Of a stretch of 64,000 nucleotides of DNA, positions 20,734 to 30,099 are shown one piece after another. Location: the NCBI GenBank assembly GCA_029834535.1, contig JAQMWT010000686.1, positions 62,001-126,000 on the forward strand. Direction: 5' to 3'. Numbering within the stretch: position 1 is the first letter of the stretch; each line of letters starts with the position of its first letter. Source of the DNA: Chrysophaeum taylorii (Eukaryota; Sar; Pelagophyceae; Pelagomonadales; Pelagomonadaceae). The notes below the pieces were generated by a model. It made no database searches. It saw only the letters and a list, made by a program, of their open reading frames with translations, and was not told where the DNA came from. Both the position numbers and the translations under genes were made by a program.

Positions 20734-23307
20734 ATGGGTTGCTCGCAGTCACGTGGTGCTCAAGTCGGGGCGATTATCGAGAACGGGAGCGATTTTGAGC
20801 TGCTTATTGCGTGGTCCGGAGACGACTTTTCCTACGGCACTGTCTCTGGAGGTTTCTCAATCGGCTTGAAGAGCCTCGGCGTTCAGGTAGACCGTGCCCA
20901 GAGGCCCAGCGCTTCTCCCGTTTCGCGCATCCGTGTACGTCCCGCAGATAAGCGGAAGCTTATTTTCCACGGAAGCCAACCTCGAAACTACGTGACGCTT
21001 GCTGTGATAGAACGCGGGGAATCAGAGAATTCCTTGCCTATCGTTTTTGCCGAGAACATCCTTGTCGATGCCCAGAAGGCCTGGGTCGTGGCCAACGCCG
21101 ACATCCCGGACGAAATTCGGACGAGATCACGTGATCCCACACCCAATCAAGCGTCAGATGAATACTTAGCCTTGCTTGAAGATACCGAAGGAGGCTCTTG
21201 TGACGGTTCCGAATATCCAATCAAGCTAACCGTTCGAAACGAGAAAGCGGGAACGTCTATGGTCCTTGACGCGTTCTCAACATGGAAGGTCTCCAAGGTT
21301 AAGCGGGCGATCCATGATCGGACCGGCTTTCTTCCGGACAGCGTCGGTGTGGAAATCATTGGCTCTCGCTTTCCGCCGGAAACAAGGTCTGTTGGGCAGA
21401 ATGGTACCGTGACGTACGTTTATCTCCGCGATGGCGATCACTACTCTGTCAAGCTGTCGAATCGCTTCAATGGCATTGTCAAGGCCGAGCTTGAGATCGA
21501 TGGTCGCGTGATTGGGACTTACCGATTGAAACCGGAATTTACGTCCAAGCCGATCGACCATCCCTACGGAATTCCCAAGAAGTTCACCTTCTACACCGTC
21601 CGCAACGTCCTGAGTGCCGAGGCCGACGTGGCGCACGTCGCAAGCATGGTTGGCTCGACCGAGCGGGCGCTCGAGAAGGTTGATGCTGGTACGAAAGCAC
21701 TGGCCACGAGCGGCATCACTCGAGAAAAAAACGCTGCGACCAATGGCTTGGTCAAGTGCACCTTCACTCCCGCGTTGATCCTCGACCAAGGGCTGGACGA
21801 CCCTCGCGGCCTAATACCAGATCATTTCCGACTACAGGACGAGGCCAGAGGCGTGTTCATCGACAGCGGTACCTCTGCGACAACTCTGGAAGACTGTGGC
21901 ATCAATTCCTCTGATATGACTCTGCTGCTTGTGGTCGATTTTTTTAACGTGAAAATCTGCTTCCACGGCGAAACCAGCTCGCTGGAGGTTCGACCAACGG
22001 ATACCGCCAGTGACGTGCTCAGACGCATTTGCGCGGATGCTCGTTTTAGCCGTTGGACAAGTATCGAGTCGCGCAAGCGGATGCGCCTGCGCCGTGGCCG
22101 TGACGGGCTTGTCCTCGAAGACAACGGGTCTCTAGAGAAGTACGGGCTGATTGAGCCCGACTCGACGCTGAGTGTGGTTTTGCTTGATTGCATTGTTGTA
22201 GAAAGGAGTGAGGGAGACCCGCTGCAGTACTTCATGGAACCCTCCGACTTTGTCCGCAGTCTCAAGATAAAAATCGAAATGGAGACAGGCATCATCTTCA
22301 AACAGCAGCGTCTGGTTTTCCAGGACGTGCAACTAGAAAACCAGCACACCCTCTCACACTACAACATCCAAAACGAGTCGACGGTGCGCTTGCTGATGCC
22401 TATTGGTCATATCTACATTCGGACCCTCGCGCACCGCGAGATGATCACCCTTGACGTCGAGTCTTCTGACACGATCAGCGATGTGAAGCTGAAGATCCAA
22501 GACAAACTGGGGTGCCCCCCCGACGACCAGCGTCTGATATTCGAGGGCAGAATACTCAAGGATGGTCGGACCCTTACGGACTACAACGTAAAGACGGAGT
22601 CTAGTATCTTACTCATAAAGCACCGTTGTGGTGGTAATTGCAAACACATCTTCATTTTGACTCTCGTGGGCAAGATGATCACCGTTGAAGTCAAGCCTTC
22701 TGACACGATTGGCGATGTGAAGGAGAAGATCCAAGACAAGGAGGGCATTCCTCCAGACCAGCAGCGTCTGTTTTTTTTTTTGTTTAGCAAGGAGCTCGAG
22801 GATGGCCGGACCCTTTCGGACTACGACATAGAGGCAGAGGCTATTCTAGGCCTCTTACTTCGTTTGCGTGGTGGTGGCCGAGAGATCTTCATTCAGACCC
22901 TCGAGGGCAAGACGATTTCTATTTACTTCGAGCCTTCTGACACGATCGACAACGTGAAGGAGAGGATCCAAAAGAAGGCGGGGATTCCTCCCGATCAGCA
23001 GCGTCTGATCTTCAGAGGCAAGCAGCTCGAGGATGGCCGGACCCTTTCGGCCTACGACATAAATCCGGGGTCGACTATTGATCTCTATCCTCCCTTGATT
23101 CAAGGCGCGACCACGCTCCAAGGTAAGTCAGATCAGGTGGATCTACAACGCGTCAAAGGCCCATCGGAGTTTGTTGCTGAGCGCACCGTCGTCAAAATGG
23201 TACGACTTGCTGCACGACTCCAAGACGTGGAAGGGACGAACCCTACGCGCCGCCCCGAGGAGACACTAGCATTGCATGACGTCTGTCCTCCAGCTCCACC
23301 GATCTGA
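20734..23307 (+). CDS. Lipid-anchored protein with tandem ubiquitin-like domains
   Basis: 857 residues. It begins MGCSQSR, a classic N-myristoylation start (Gly2, Ser6) with a palmitoylatable Cys3. Residues 1-130 are an unrecognised beta-rich domain. A diverged ubiquitin-like fold at about 165-245 is followed by a segment with [17 protein letters not shown] and PKKFTFYTV, like the small beta-sandwich domains seen in protist ubiquitin-family proteins. Four or five further ubiquitin-like units follow from about residue 405. The last three are close to ubiquitin: TLSHYNI/TLTDYNV/TLSDYDI and IPPDQQRL. One unit ends LRLRGG (residues 709-714), the authentic ubiquitin cleavage site, directly followed by another unit. 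The T11 run at 22771-22781 replaces the usual IFAGKQ with a longer Phe-rich segment. The C-terminus is a non-ubiquitin tail. It may release a ubiquitin-like piece from the membrane. Confidence 0.8.
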   Translation: MGCSQSRGAQVGAIIENGSDFELLIAWSGDDFSYGTVSGGFSIGLKSLGVQVDRAQRPSASPVSRIRVRPADKRKLIFHGSQPRNYVTLAVIERGESENSLPIVFAENILVDAQKAWVVANADIPDEIRTRSRDPTPNQASDEYLALLEDTEGGSCDGSEYPIKLTVRNEKAGTSMVLDAFSTWKVSKVKRAIHDRTGFLPDSVGVEIIGSRFPPETRSVGQNGTVTYVYLRDGDHYSVKLSNRFNGIVKAELEIDGRVIGTYRLKPEFTSKPIDHPYGIPKKFTFYTVRNVLSAEADVAHVASMVGSTERALEKVDAGTKALATSGITREKNAATNGLVKCTFTPALILDQGLDDPRGLIPDHFRLQDEARGVFIDSGTSATTLEDCGINSSDMTLLLVVDFFNVKICFHGETSSLEVRPTDTASDVLRRICADARFSRWTSIESRKRMRLRRGRDGLVLEDNGSLEKYGLIEPDSTLSVVLLDCIVVERSEGDPLQYFMEPSDFVRSLKIKIEMETGIIFKQQRLVFQDVQLENQHTLSHYNIQNESTVRLLMPIGHIYIRTLAHREMITLDVESSDTISDVKLKIQDKLGCPPDDQRLIFEGRILKDGRTLTDYNVKTESSILLIKHRCGGNCKHIFILTLVGKMITVEVKPSDTIGDVKEKIQDKEGIPPDQQRLFFFLFSKELEDGRTLSDYDIEAEAILGLLLRLRGGGREIFIQTLEGKTISIYFEPSDTIDNVKERIQKKAGIPPDQQRLIFRGKQLEDGRTLSAYDINPGSTIDLYPPLIQGATTLQGKSDQVDLQRVKGPSEFVAERTVVKMVRLAARLQDVEGTNPTRRPEETLALHDVCPPAPPI

Positions 23308-23973
23308 GATTGCAGGGGTTGCTGAAACACCACATCAGGCATGGACACGCCGATTGTTCGAGTCCCTGATCTACGCGTCGCGTGGTCATCTTCAAAATGT
23401 TGAATTCACAACAGTTTTGGGTAGGTCGCCGCCTGCTTGTCGCTTGAAGCCACATGTTCTTCTACTGGCTGTCCTTGTCCCCCATCGCTTTGAAAAGAAT
23501 GAGACATGTAATAAGCACGTTAACCAGGAATAGAACAATACTCGACGTCACTTCAAGCGGGCCCCGTGTTTTCAACTAAGCTACCCATTCACCCCACCGG
23601 CATCCACAGTCCGTCGGGCTGCTCGATCTTCTCCCTTGCTTCCCATCCTGCCATTGCCACGTCTCTAGCCTCAACGCCTATACCTACCTCTTAGCAGCAA
23701 CCTCGTGCCTCTCCGTTTCATCATCGAGGTGCTCGAAGACTCGCTGTCGGGATGTGCCTCAACCTCGCGCACACGACGACCGTTAGACCCGGTGAAGCTG
23801 CCATCCTCACCCTTTGCTGTTATTATCTGGATCACGAACTAACTTCTTCATAATTCCCAGTCCAACCCCTCGCTCTGTGGGCTGTTCTCCATAATCGCCA
23901 GTCGGTCGTCCGCTTCCGTCACATTGGTCTCTAGACTTCGTTTGAAAAGGTCACTACTATTACCCAATATTTT
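23308..23973. other. Intergenic region, no gene seen
   Basis: The convergent 3' flanks of the ubiquitin-like gene and the large disordered gene meet here. No coding-like frame or repeat is evident. Confidence 0.5.
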
Positions 23974-26859
23974 TTAACCCACCGGCGGCAGCCGCGTGCG
24001 GCGCCGCGACCCGCGTTTCGATCGTCTTCGTCGACTCCCCTCCTCCCCTGTCGCGCGCCTCAACAGCCGCGGCAACGGGTAATATGTTGTGGCCTCCTCA
24101 TCCTCCTCCTCCTTGGTCCTCTTCTTTTGGATCTTGCACTCAATCAAGTCGATGTGCTTGGTCCACGGGTCCCCTTTTCGCCTCCTCCTCGAAGAACCCT
24201 GCAGGGCCGGGAGCGATTCCGGCGCTTTGTACAGCTTCTCGACGATTTCCACCGTGCTCCACGGTTTGACGTCGGCCGAGGGACGCCATACCCTGAGCGC
24301 CGCGTTCCGCTCTTTCGTCATACGTATTTGTGGCGGCGGCGGCGACACGCTCGATGGTCGCTGTTCCCCATCCTCCGTGTCAGACCAGAGCCCTTCGCCC
24401 TCATCTTCGTCGCTCCCCGATTTGATTTCGTCGTCTTGACCCGACGACGACACCGCGTCGTCGTCCTGGCACCGCGCATTGTCCGGTTGACGACGACGAC
24501 TCGGCTGTAAGTCGTTTTTTTCGGCTGATTGTGCTTCCGGTAGCCCCACCGCGCGATCGAGGCTGCTGCGCTCCGAGGAGGAGGGTTCTTTATCGCTATC
24601 ATCGCCGGTCGACACGACCGGGGTATCCTGCTGCGAGGGATCGGCCGCGACGACATCCGCGTCGCATTTCTTCTTCTTCGCTATTTCCGGGGTAAAGATG
24701 CTGTTGTCATCCTCGCTCGGTTCGTCGTCAAGCGGGGTGGCATTCGCCTGAATTGCCTCCTCCAACGCGACACCACAAGGACCACCAACCTCGTTTCGTG
24801 CCAACGGCGACTCGCCATCACCAGCGCGGCGAGCAGACATTCCCAGCCCTTCGTTCCCGTCGTTGTCTTCCATTGCTGTCGGCGGCATGATGGTGGTGTT
24901 GACAAAAAGACACGGCGCGCTGTCGTGCTGCGGAGCCGCAGGCACCACCGATTCTGCTGCGCTGTCTAGCGCCTTAGCATCATCATCGTGTCGAGAATCA
25001 CGAACTTCGGACGACGACTTGCTTTCGTCATCACGCAGAGCAGGCTCACTGCGAGCAGTGTTGTCGCGAGGCTCCACCTGGTGTGGATGTTCGACGATCG
25101 CGGCGTCGTGGCCTCCAGGCTCGTCATCGCGAGACGCACCAAATACCGCACCAACAACGTCGTATTGAGCCGACTCGAGGACGGTCCCCGCGCGAGGAGA
25201 CGCTCGTTCTGTTGTGGAGGCTCCTTCTCGCGGGGTTGCCGCCAATCCGGCGTCGTCTTCGACTCGTGGAAGCTGCTGCTCTCTCAGTGGTGGTGGTGCC
25301 TTGAGGAGACCTTCGGCATGGGGCGCGGGATGCTTTGGCGCGACGTCGCGGCCAGCATTTGGCGCGACGTCGCGGCCAGCAGGGTCAACATCCCCACTTT
25401 TGTCCTCGTCGTCGCGTGCAGGCGGTAGATTTGCCGTAGTTTCGTCTGCGTGTCGTTCCATGACGTTAGTCTCGCGCTCTTGATGCGATGGGCGCCCGCT
25501 CGCAACAACCTCGAGCCATTCTGCAGGCTCGTCGCCGTAAAGGGATTCGGCCCGAACCACGACGTCCAGTCCTTGATCTCGCCTTATACCGACGACGTCA
25601 TCGTTCAACGCGAGCTCGATTTCCATCTCGTTAGGCAGCGAACTGGGTTCTGCGGCCGCGGTGACTTCTTCTCGCTCTTGAGTCTCCACCTTGGCGGGCT
25701 CCAAGTGGCAAATTTGTTCAAGCTCGGTCCCACAACCATCGTTGGCGGCGTCTTTGGTGCCACGTTTCGCCTCCAATCCCTCTCGCGGCGTAGTATCGCG
25801 GCAAGCAACCACCGCAATTTCCGATTCATGGTCGCGCAGAGACGCTGGCTTCGCGCGCCAAGCATCTTCTTCTGGGGGCTGGGTCGTATTATCCGCGTTG
25901 GCAACGTTAGAAACGTCATCGTGCTGAGCAAGAAAAGCCATGTCGTCACGAGGAGGGTGTTCTCCCGCAACTCCAGCACATTCCTCGATGACTCGCGCAG
26001 GCTGCGGCATTGGCTCGACGTCCAGCTCTTGTTTGCTTTCCTCCGCGCGCCGAGGATCAAACGTTCGGTCGCGCGATTCTCGTCGGCGCGTGCCTTGAAG
26101 AATCTCCTTAAAAAGCTCTAAACCGGCAGGCTTTGCTTCGTCGATGGGTGGCAGCGACACCGAGGATGAGAGACCCTGGGACCTCCGTATCGTCGGCCAG
26201 CTCGCGACTGTTGGCTCTTCGAAAGCCTCGCGAACGTTGCTCGCGACGTGTTCGGCCGTCGCGATATCTTGGAACGCGGCGACGTCGCTCGGCGTGACTG
26301 CGTCTTTCCCAAAGTACTCGGCCACGATATCTAGCGTCGCCCGGTGTAGTCGGCGCTTGGTGAGCGAGCCCGACTCGTAGGACTGCTGGACGCGGTGAAA
26401 CTGGTCGATCGCCGAGCGCTGGCGGGCCGTCGTCTCTGTTCGCGTCTTGTCGAAGGCCTTGGAAATGCGTTCGACGAAGATCTGCGCCTGCACCGCTTTG
26501 ACGAGGCGATTCAGCTGCTTCCGTGGGACCTCCTTGGCGAGTTTCTTCGTCTCGCTCCGGAACGCGCGATCGGTGATTGCGCCCCGCGATCGTCTCGCCT
26601 CGAGCTCGCCAACTTTAACCGCGACATCCTCGGCGACGCCCGCTTCGACGTGCGGCGGCGGTGCCTTGAGGGCGCGAACGATCTTGGCCTTGAGCGACAC
26701 GTGATGCGCGATGCGACGCAGCCGCGCGCGATCGTGGCCGCCCGCGCGCTGCAGCCGCTTTAGCTTGGCCTCGAACTCCCGCCTGTTGAGCTTGCCCTCG
26801 TTGCGCAGCTTCTCGAGCGCTTCGATGCGGCGCCGCACCGCCGTCTCGTCGACGTTCAT
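23974..26859 (-). CDS. Large disordered protein with three SHOCT-like N-terminal segments
   Basis: 961 residues from MNVDETAVRRRIEALEKL (ATG at 26859). The longer upstream frame translates a purine run and the divergent promoter, so it was not used. Residues about 8-40 (IEALEKLRNEGKLNRREFEAKLKRL) resemble the SHOCT motif, a short oligomerising helix pair with the pattern L-x-x-L-x-x-x-G-x-I/L-x-x-x-E-F. Two weaker copies follow (VGELEARRSRGAITDRAF near 80 and QFHRVQQSYESGSLTKRRL near 150). The rest, about residues 220-860, is acidic, low-complexity and probably disordered, with a short tandem AGRDVAPN/AGRDVAPK repeat. The C-terminus (from RMTKERNAALRVWRP) is basic and ends in Arg/Lys clusters, so nuclear location is plausible. 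No enzymatic domain is seen. The start lies 167 bp from the divergent LRR gene. Confidence 0.65.
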   Translation of the reverse strand: MNVDETAVRRRIEALEKLRNEGKLNRREFEAKLKRLQRAGGHDRARLRRIAHHVSLKAKIVRALKAPPPHVEAGVAEDVAVKVGELEARRSRGAITDRAFRSETKKLAKEVPRKQLNRLVKAVQAQIFVERISKAFDKTRTETTARQRSAIDQFHRVQQSYESGSLTKRRLHRATLDIVAEYFGKDAVTPSDVAAFQDIATAEHVASNVREAFEEPTVASWPTIRRSQGLSSSVSLPPIDEAKPAGLELFKEILQGTRRRESRDRTFDPRRAEESKQELDVEPMPQPARVIEECAGVAGEHPPRDDMAFLAQHDDVSNVANADNTTQPPEEDAWRAKPASLRDHESEIAVVACRDTTPREGLEAKRGTKDAANDGCGTELEQICHLEPAKVETQEREEVTAAAEPSSLPNEMEIELALNDDVVGIRRDQGLDVVVRAESLYGDEPAEWLEVVASGRPSHQERETNVMERHADETTANLPPARDDEDKSGDVDPAGRDVAPNAGRDVAPKHPAPHAEGLLKAPPPLREQQLPRVEDDAGLAATPREGASTTERASPRAGTVLESAQYDVVGAVFGASRDDEPGGHDAAIVEHPHQVEPRDNTARSEPALRDDESKSSSEVRDSRHDDDAKALDSAAESVVPAAPQHDSAPCLFVNTTIMPPTAMEDNDGNEGLGMSARRAGDGESPLARNEVGGPCGVALEEAIQANATPLDDEPSEDDNSIFTPEIAKKKKCDADVVAADPSQQDTPVVSTGDDSDKEPSSSERSSLDRAVGLPEAQSAEKNDLQPSRRRQPDNARCQDDDAVSSSGQDDEIKSGSDEDEGEGLWSDTEDGEQRPSSVSPPPPQIRMTKERNAALRVWRPSADVKPWSTVEIVEKLYKAPESLPALQGSSRRRRKGDPWTKHIDLIECKIQKKRTKEEEDEEATTYYPLPRLLRRATGEEGSRRRRSKRGSRRRTRLPPVG

Positions 26860-27026
26860 CTTTCTACGCACAAGGCACCCTCGCCACCTCGACCCCTCAG
26901 CATTCTTAGTATCGCACGCAAAAAAAAAGATACCTCCGCTTGAAGTGACCTCCGCTTGAAGTGGAGGACGTCGTGACGTGGTAAGACACATGTGTTTGTT
27001 TGCTTAGCACACGACGTTGAACAATA

Positions 27027-27809
27027 ATGGAGGAGTTCGACGAGCTTGTGCCGACGGCCGACGCCGACGGCGCGCTCGACCTGTCCCACCGGGCCTGGAA
27101 AGAAGTGGACGAGGTGATTTGGACGATGGGGCAGGAGGTGTTACGCCTGTCGCTCAGCTACAATCGTCTCGCCACTCTCCCTTCAGAGGTCGGAGACCTC
27201 AAGTTGCTTCGCGAGCTGGATTGCTCGTGCAACTTGATCGAGGCGCTGCCGACGCGTATCGGGGTGCTGCGCCATTTGGTCAAGCTCAAGTGCAACGGAA
27301 ACCGATTGGTCGAGTTGCCCGAGGAGATCGGCGCGTGTTCGGCACTCGAGGAGCTGTTGTGCTCAGAGAACAGGCTGGTCACGCTACCACGAACCCTCGG
27401 CAAGCTCCACCGGCTCGAGACTTTGTTAGTCCAAAACAACGAGCTCGAGATGCTACCGCCGACGCTCGCCGACATAAGGTCAACCCTTCGCGTCGTTAAT
27501 TGCCGGAACAATCATCCCAAGCTCGCGTCGATGATTCCCCCAAAGATCTGCGGCGACACCCACCTGATTCTGTGGGTGTTGCAGCTTCATCGCGAAAACG
27601 AGACCGAGTGCATGTTCATCCTCGAGTGCGCCGACCAGCTCAAGAGGCTTCGCGACATCGCGCATCAGCGCAACTTGATGCTCGCCGCGCAGCTCCAAAA
27701 GGCCAACGACGAGCGACGCGACCTCCTCCGAAACTCCCCCGGCGCGGGCGGGTGGCTCGTCTGTAGGCAGCAGCTGCTGCAACAAAAAAAGGGGTGCGTC
27801 ATATCCTAA
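27027..27809 (+). CDS. Leucine-rich-repeat protein with C-terminal CaaX prenylation box
   Basis: 260 residues. About six LRRs of the plant/protist Ras-interacting (PIRL/SHOC2-like) type lie between residues 35 and 170, for example LRLSLSYNRLATLPSEVGDL and LKCNGNRLVELPEEIGAC. A helical region follows (about 180-240). The last residues are QQKKGCVIS, in which C-V-I-S is a CaaX box with Ser at X, the farnesyltransferase preference, preceded by basic residues that assist membrane binding. The protein is therefore probably a farnesylated membrane-associated LRR scaffold. The stop is only 4 bp from the stop of the next, convergent gene. Confidence 0.8.
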   Translation: MEEFDELVPTADADGALDLSHRAWKEVDEVIWTMGQEVLRLSLSYNRLATLPSEVGDLKLLRELDCSCNLIEALPTRIGVLRHLVKLKCNGNRLVELPEEIGACSALEELLCSENRLVTLPRTLGKLHRLETLLVQNNELEMLPPTLADIRSTLRVVNCRNNHPKLASMIPPKICGDTHLILWVLQLHRENETECMFILECADQLKRLRDIAHQRNLMLAAQLQKANDERRDLLRNSPGAGGWLVCRQQLLQQKKGCVIS

Positions 27810-27813
27810 TCAT

Positions 27814-29021
27814 CTATGAAGAAGATTTTTTTGGGGCGGCGGCGGCGTTCAACGCGTCGCCAATGAGGGTGTGGGTCGAGTCGTCTGCGTTGTTGTTGAA
27901 AATGGGCTGGGCTGCAGTGTCGACGACGGTGTTGAGGTAGCGAAGAAAGCTAATGGAAAAGCCGACGCGGGGCTCGGTGTGGCCTTCCGGGTCGGTCCAA
28001 CTTTCGGGAAAAGCAAGGCCGACGCCGTGGAGTCCGGGGGCGAGGCGGCCGTTGCGGACGTTGTGGGCCTTTATGGAAATTTTGTTGTTGAGGTAGGTCA
28101 CCGAGGGGAGCGGGTTGCGCTCGAATCCCCACGTAAAGACAACCGCCTCCAAATTTTCGTCGCAGAGCGCGGGGACGAGGTCCACGGGGTTATCGGGCGA
28201 TTGCTTGACGCGGACCGAACGGGATCGGGCGAAGTCAGCGACGGGCCCCTTGAGCCCCTCGCCCTCGTGCTTTGTCCAGCCCTTCCGGTCTTCAGCAAAA
28301 GTGAGATGTGGCTTGTTCGACAACACGACGACGCGGGGTACCTTGTTCTCGTGCAAGTTCTTCGCGGCGAGCAAGCCCGAGTGCCCCGCGCCAACGATGC
28401 CCGCGGACGCAACCGGAGCTTCTCGCATCAGGGTGGCACACCGATCCGGGACCACCACGTCATCATATTCAAGCACCCGGATGCCGGCAGCCTCGATCTT
28501 TTGCTGCAGCTCTGTCGGCGCGCGCCGCGGCCTGCCGCCGGGCGAGATAATCACGCGGCGTGCGCGCACGAACAGCTGGGCACTTGCGGCGCGCCACCAG
28601 GTGCCATCGAAATCGAGCGCTGCGATGTGCGTGTGGTCGCGGCAGAATGCCAGCATCCCCGAGCCGCGAATCGCCTCGGAGGCATCTCGCAAAGCGTCGA
28701 TCGACAGCTGCAAGTTCGAGGTCCCCAACGGTGCGCGCGTCGACAGTCGCGGCGCGCGCTTGGCTTGGCGCGCCTCGAAATCAAACGCCGGGACGGCTCG
28801 CAGCGCCGCGCACACCCACTCGTTGCGCGCGTTGGCCGGGACGCTGCCGTAGCGCCCGAGGCGACCCATTGCCTCCCAGCGACCGCCCTCGACCCACCCG
28901 ACGCGCGCTCCCCCTAGGCGTCCGAGCAGCACGCCCACCGCCAACAGGCCGCACGGCCCGCGCCGCCAATCACCAGCCAGTCGCATTCGAGCTCTTGTGG
29001 GGTCGAGCACGAGCCACCCAT
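27814..29021 (-). pseudogene. FAD/NAD(P)-binding oxidoreductase (Pyr_redox_3-like) with N-terminal frameshift
   Basis: The main frame gives a flavin-dependent oxidoreductase of about 400 residues. A second Rossmann motif (SAGIVGAGHSGLLAAKNL, GxGxSG) marks the NAD(P) site, and EAVVFTWGFERNPLP is an ATG-like motif region. The natural start appears to be the ATG at 29021 (MGGSCSTPQELECDWLVIGG). That frame meets a stop soon after the first glycine box, while the following frame continues CGLLAVGVLLGRLGG. One base missing from the short GGGCC run at about 28955-28959 explains both: with it, the dinucleotide-binding box would read GxGPxG. This is either an assembly error or a recent inactivation. 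The first residues (MGGSCS) also fit an N-myristoylation signal. The reaction is unknown; relatives are FMO-like or thioredoxin-reductase-like flavoenzymes. Confidence 0.65.
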
Positions 29022-29174
29022 CTAGCCTTTTTCTAACGACGATGCTTTTTTTGTGGTCCGTCCGTGCTCAGAGAAGCTCTAACGGGTGGATCCCGGCCTA
29101 ATGATTCTTTCCCGGAATCCTACCAGACTCCATCGCCGAATTTGGGACGACGTCACCACACCCTACTAATTTTG

Positions 29175-29202
29175 TTTCGTTCGTTCGTTCGTTCGTTCGT
29201 TC
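29175..29202. repeat. (GTTC)n microsatellite
   Basis: About seven GTTC/TTCG units lie downstream of the orphan exon described at 29232-29406. Confidence 0.85.
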
Positions 29203-29231
29203 CAGGTTCTCTTTCGAATCCAACGACTCAC

Positions 29232-29406
29232 GGTCGACTGGACTGAGCTGAAGGCATCCGGCCTCGATGGCGCCCTGCAGGGCCTTGGCGCGGGCTTCTT
29301 CGTCGGCCTTGGGCTCGTACAAGTCGCGGACCGTGATCTTTATGACGTCGCTGCCCTTGGACTTGAGTTTGGCGACGGCCTTGGGCGCGAGGTCGAGTTG
29401 ACTGGC
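29232..29406 (-). CDS. Possible orphan exon of an unidentified gene
   Basis: The minus-strand segment is bounded by a good acceptor (TTGTTTTCTTAG) and donor (GTGAGT). It encodes a well-biased stretch including LDLAPKAVAKLKSKGSDVI and YEPKADEEARAKALQG. Codon use matches real genes nearby. No partner exons are clear. Upstream on the same strand lies the carbonic anhydrase relic, so it could be the remaining 3' exon of that gene, although the residues do not match the usual beta-carbonic anhydrase C-terminus. Confidence 0.3.
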
Positions 29407-29689
29407 CTAAGAAAACAATGTCCTAGATCGCCTTTGCCGCCAGTGTAGCGGTAGCATGAGGACCTCACGGACCTCTGTTCGATGGTCTTCTTGTCTATAG
29501 AAGTCGCGATTAATACGCCGTGCTCTTCATAAAGCCTACGAGAGATCGATCGGGAGCTTGCGGAGCATGTTATCAGCCGGATACAACGCCTTGAATCCGC
29601 GGAACCACGTAGAACTCGACGTCCGGGCGCGGTTCGGCGCGTTCGCCGAATGACGGCCATCATCTTGTGAAGCTCGATGCACTACTGCT

Positions 29690-30020
29690 CGACGACGCTA
29701 CTAATCTCGACGAGACGGCGTGTTCGTCTTCGATGTCGAGCTCGTCGCGGTGCGCGGCTCTGCTGTAGCCAATTTTCCAGACGTGGTCGCCGTTCTCCAT
29801 TTACCCCGCCGCGGACGTAGTTCCCGCAGAGCAGACGACGACGCGCGAAACCTTGAGGGTCGCGAACTGGATGGCCGCCATTCGCACCCCATCAATTTGT
29901 TGGTGCCAACGTTGCGCACCACGAACACATCATCCCGTGATCACAACCGCCGGGACGCGCGAATCCGAGCGCCCGATCCACGGAATGTATCGGCGGGGTT
30001 GATGAAGTATCCTACTTCAA
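29690..30020 (-). pseudogene. Beta-carbonic anhydrase pseudogene
   Basis: In one minus-strand frame RRYIPWIGRSDSRVPAVV matches the beta-carbonic anhydrase block WIGCSDSRVPA. After a stop and shift, DDVFVVRNVG matches the GDVFVVRNVAN block, then AIQFATLKVSRVVVC. A further shift gives CGNYVRGGV for the usual CGHYGCGGV. The catalytic Asp-Arg dyad (DSR) survives, but all three zinc ligands differ: Cys to Arg at 29969-29971, His to Asn at 29820-29822, Cys to Arg at 29811-29813. With frame changes and stops as well, the gene is dead. Beta-carbonic anhydrases hydrate CO2 and serve carbon concentration in algae. Confidence 0.7.
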
Positions 30021-30099
30021 CTTCGCAAAGCGCAGTCTCGTCATAACCGTCCGTCCATCAACGTATAATCATTACCCTTACTAGCGGGGTGGCGGTTAC

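Noticed and set aside
29425-29490. tRNA-like stretch (TAGCGGTAGCATG...TGTTCGATGG)
   Set aside because: Words resembling A and B boxes are present, but no acceptor, D or anticodon stems pair convincingly.
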